Below are positions 7,715 through 9,116 of a DNA stretch of 9,116 bases, piece after piece. Numbering within the stretch: position 1 is the stretch's first letter; each line of letters begins with the position of its first letter. Below the pieces are notes generated by a model, which worked only from the letters and a program-made list of their open reading frames with translations, had not been told where the DNA came from and did no database searches. This stretch comes from an uncultured Acidobacteriota bacterium. Its GTDB lineage: Bacteria > Acidobacteriota > Vicinamibacteria > Vicinamibacterales > UBA8438. A program made the position numbers and the translations under genes. The stretch is taken from positions 1 through 9,116 of the forward strand of contig CALBET010000359.1 in NCBI GenBank assembly GCA_937888665.1, given 5' to 3'.

Positions 7715-7750
7715 GAACTGTGCAGTTCTACTCAGGTGATCGCAGTAGAA
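7715..7750 (+). promoter_or_regulatory. Overlapping hairpins in the leader of the small unknown gene
   Basis: GAACTG-TG-CAGTTC (7715-7728) is a near-perfect inverted repeat. TTCTACT (7726-7732) can instead pair with AGTAGAA (7744-7750). The two share TTC at 7726-7728, so they compete. The first could also be a protein operator. They lie in the 5' leader, about 32 nt before the start codon. Function unknown. Confidence 0.3.
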
Positions 7751-7768
7751 GGTTCGCCGGCACCGGTG

Positions 7769-7774
7769 AGGAGG
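7769..7774 (+). promoter_or_regulatory. Strong Shine-Dalgarno site
   Basis: AGGAGG lies 7 nt before the ATG at 7782, an ideal spacing. It fixes the start of the small gene and stands out, because the ino1, mutase and methyltransferase starts show no such site. Confidence 0.75.
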
Positions 7775-7781
7775 TCCCAGG

Positions 7782-8087
7782 ATGGACGATGTCGTGAACC
7801 GATTGTCACGTGAACTAGCCGAGGCCATGGCTGCCGCCGTCGCCGATGACCCGCGGGTGGAGGCATGTCATGAGAGGGCCAAGGCGTCGGGCTACGACAT
7901 GAAGGTGTCGCTTGAGGCCGTGATCGGGTTCGCGAACCGGGCCAGGGAGCAGGCGCTGGCCAAGGTCGGTGTGGCCGTCGAGCAAGCCGCTCCGGCCCCG
8001 AAAGAGATCGCCATGAACTCGAACGACCGACGATTCCTCCGGTCGCTCCGCATAGCCGCCGACGAAGCTGGGCAACCGGCCGACTAA
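7782..8087 (+). CDS. Small conserved-looking protein of unknown function
   Basis: This 101-residue soluble protein has no signal peptide or membrane segment. Residues 1-64 are predicted helical (MDDVVNRLSRELAEAMAAAVADDP, then VEACHERAKASGYDMKVSLEAVIGFANRAREQALAKV). A flexible Ala/Pro linker (about 66-76) follows, and then a short C-terminal motif NSNDRRFLRSLRIAADE (79-95). The two-part layout, the single cysteine (C29) and the basic 'DRRFLRSLRI' end look like a real small protein rather than chance coding, and the strong ribosome site and promoter upstream support expression. I do not recognise a named family, and no catalytic residues are evident; an adaptor or regulatory role is possible but unproven. 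It is convergent with gpmI, with only 20 nt between the stop codons and no visible terminator. Confidence 0.85.
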   Translation: MDDVVNRLSRELAEAMAAAVADDPRVEACHERAKASGYDMKVSLEAVIGFANRAREQALAKVGVAVEQAAPAPKEIAMNSNDRRFLRSLRIAADEAGQPAD

Positions 8088-8107
8088 GCCGTCCCGGTCT
8101 TCCTCGG

Positions 8108-9116
8108 TCAGTCTAACCAGCGCCGCAGGTCGCGGCCGGTCATCTCCGGCGGCTGATCGAGTCCCAGTATCCCCAACATCGTGGGTGCGACGTCGCGGAG
8201 CGCGCCGTCGCGCAGCGGCATGTCAGCCCTGACGTCTGGCCCAATGAGTACCACCGGGACCGGATTGGTGGTGTGCGCGGTGTGCGGACCGTTGCGCGCC
8301 GCGTCCCACATCTGCTCCGCGTTGCCGTGGTCGGCGGTGATGATGAGTGTGGCCCGCGCCGTGTTCGCCGCTGTCATGATGCGGTCGAGGCAGCGGTCCA
8401 GCGTCTGGACGGCGGTCACGGTGGCGTCGAGATTTCCCGTGTGGCCCACCATGTCCGCGTTCGCGAAGTTGCAGATGACGACGTCGTGGCGGCCCTGTTG
8501 CAGGTCTGCGACCAGGTGGTCGGTGATGCCAACAGCGCTCATTTCCGGCTGCAGGTCGTAGGTTGGCACCGTGGGCGACGGCACGAGAATGCGCTCCTCG
8601 CCCACGGCCGGCTGCTCTTCGCCGCAGTTGAAGAAGTAGGTCACGTGCGCGTACTTCTCCGTTTCGGCCAGTCGCAGATTGGTTCGGCCATGCGCGGTCA
8701 AGACCTCAGCCAGACTGCCGGAGAACGTTTGTGGATCGAAGAGGACGGGGAGACCGAAGGTGGCGTCGTACTCGGTCAGTGTCACCACCCGGAGTGTGGG
8801 TGGCGCTGTGCGCTCGAATCCATCGAAATCGTCAAACGCCACTGCTCGCGTCAACTGGCGTGCACGATCCGCGCGGTAGTTGAAGAAGAGGACCGCATCG
8901 TCGTCCCGTAGCGGGCCGACCGGCTGGTCGTTCGCATCGGTCATGACGCACGGGTCGATGAATTCGTCGGTGGTTCCCCTGGCATAGGCCTGTTCGACCA
9001 GGGCCACGGGGTCCTGGCCACGTACGCCGACACCCTGGGTCATGACATCGTAGCTCCGCCGGGTGCGGTCCCAGCGCTGGTCCCGATCCATCGCGTGGTA
9101 GCGACCGCAGACCGTC
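8108..9116 (-). CDS. gpmI: 2,3-bisphosphoglycerate-independent phosphoglycerate mutase (partial, N-terminus off the window)
   Basis: The C-terminal 335 residues of a cytoplasmic glycolytic/gluconeogenic enzyme that interconverts 3- and 2-phosphoglycerate using two metal ions (usually Mn). The frame stays open to the right edge: TVCGRYHAMDRDQRWDR is the well-known family block, so the ATG at 9091 is internal, not a start. Substrate-binding arginines appear in FFNYRADRARQLT. The phosphatase-domain metal ligands are present: Asp and His in NFANADMVGHTGN, Asp-His in TADHGNAEQMWD, and His in GPHTAHTTNP. The protein ends normally with a GRDLRRWLD tail. About 170-180 residues of the usual length of about 510 are missing to the right. 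No oddities are seen in the visible part. Confidence 0.96.
   Translation of the reverse strand, partial: TVCGRYHAMDRDQRWDRTRRSYDVMTQGVGVRGQDPVALVEQAYARGTTDEFIDPCVMTDANDQPVGPLRDDDAVLFFNYRADRARQLTRAVAFDDFDGFERTAPPTLRVVTLTEYDATFGLPVLFDPQTFSGSLAEVLTAHGRTNLRLAETEKYAHVTYFFNCGEEQPAVGEERILVPSPTVPTYDLQPEMSAVGITDHLVADLQQGRHDVVICNFANADMVGHTGNLDATVTAVQTLDRCLDRIMTAANTARATLIITADHGNAEQMWDAARNGPHTAHTTNPVPVVLIGPDVRADMPLRDGALRDVAPTMLGILGLDQPPEMTGRDLRRWLD

Noticed and set aside
7715..7728. LexA-type operator (GAACTGTGCAGTTC)
   Set aside because: Spacing is GAAC-N6-GTTC rather than the Gram-positive GAAC-N4-GTTC box, and no SOS gene is adjacent; kept only as an inverted repeat.

Overview
This window reads as an ordinary GC-rich bacterial chromosome segment. 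It carries housekeeping and transport genes with strong G/C preference at third codon positions, which also produces many spurious antisense open frames. The gene mix (a bacterial-type myo-inositol-1-phosphate synthase, a stand-alone methylmalonyl-CoA mutase large subunit, independent phosphoglycerate mutase, Dpp/Opp-type ATPases, palindromic intergenic repeats) would suit a soil or sediment lineage such as Acidobacteriota (Vicinamibacteria-like). That placement is an inference from gene style, not a demonstrated assignment. There is no phage, plasmid, CRISPR, rRNA or tRNA signal.

Layout. Positions 1-60 hold only the first 20 codons of a minus-strand gene that leaves the window. A minus-strand methyltransferase-like gene (268-834) is divergent from a plus-strand inositol-3-phosphate synthase (938-2251), followed on the plus strand by a small membrane protein (2325-2831) and a MacB/LolD-type ABC ATPase without a permease (3079-3792). 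The convergent junction 3793-4023 is filled by two palindromic elements: a 92-bp MITE-like element bounded by CTAG, and a 49-bp double-hairpin (REP-like) repeat.

From 7494 leftwards a tight minus-strand group encodes the methylmalonyl-CoA mutase large subunit (5944-7494), a DppD-type ATPase (4922-5938) and a DppF-type ATPase (4024-4920), with gaps of 5 and 1 nt. Neither the cobalamin-binding mutase subunit nor the peptide permeases and binding protein lie in the window, so both systems must be completed elsewhere. Divergent from this group, the best promoter in the window (TTGACA, 17 nt, TAGTAT) heads a roughly 170-nt leader and a 101-codon gene of unknown function (7782-8087) with a strong Shine-Dalgarno site. 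It converges on the C-terminal part of gpmI (8108-9116), which runs off the right edge.

The genes do not form one pathway. Central carbon metabolism (GpmI, mutase), inositol phosphate synthesis for lipids or solutes, and peptide uptake sit side by side. I did not find a clearly new multi-gene system. The points most worth checking are the two intergenic palindromic elements, the loss of the four-cysteine motif in DppF while DppD keeps it, the mutase/peptide-ATPase gene cluster, and the structured leader upstream of the small unknown gene.
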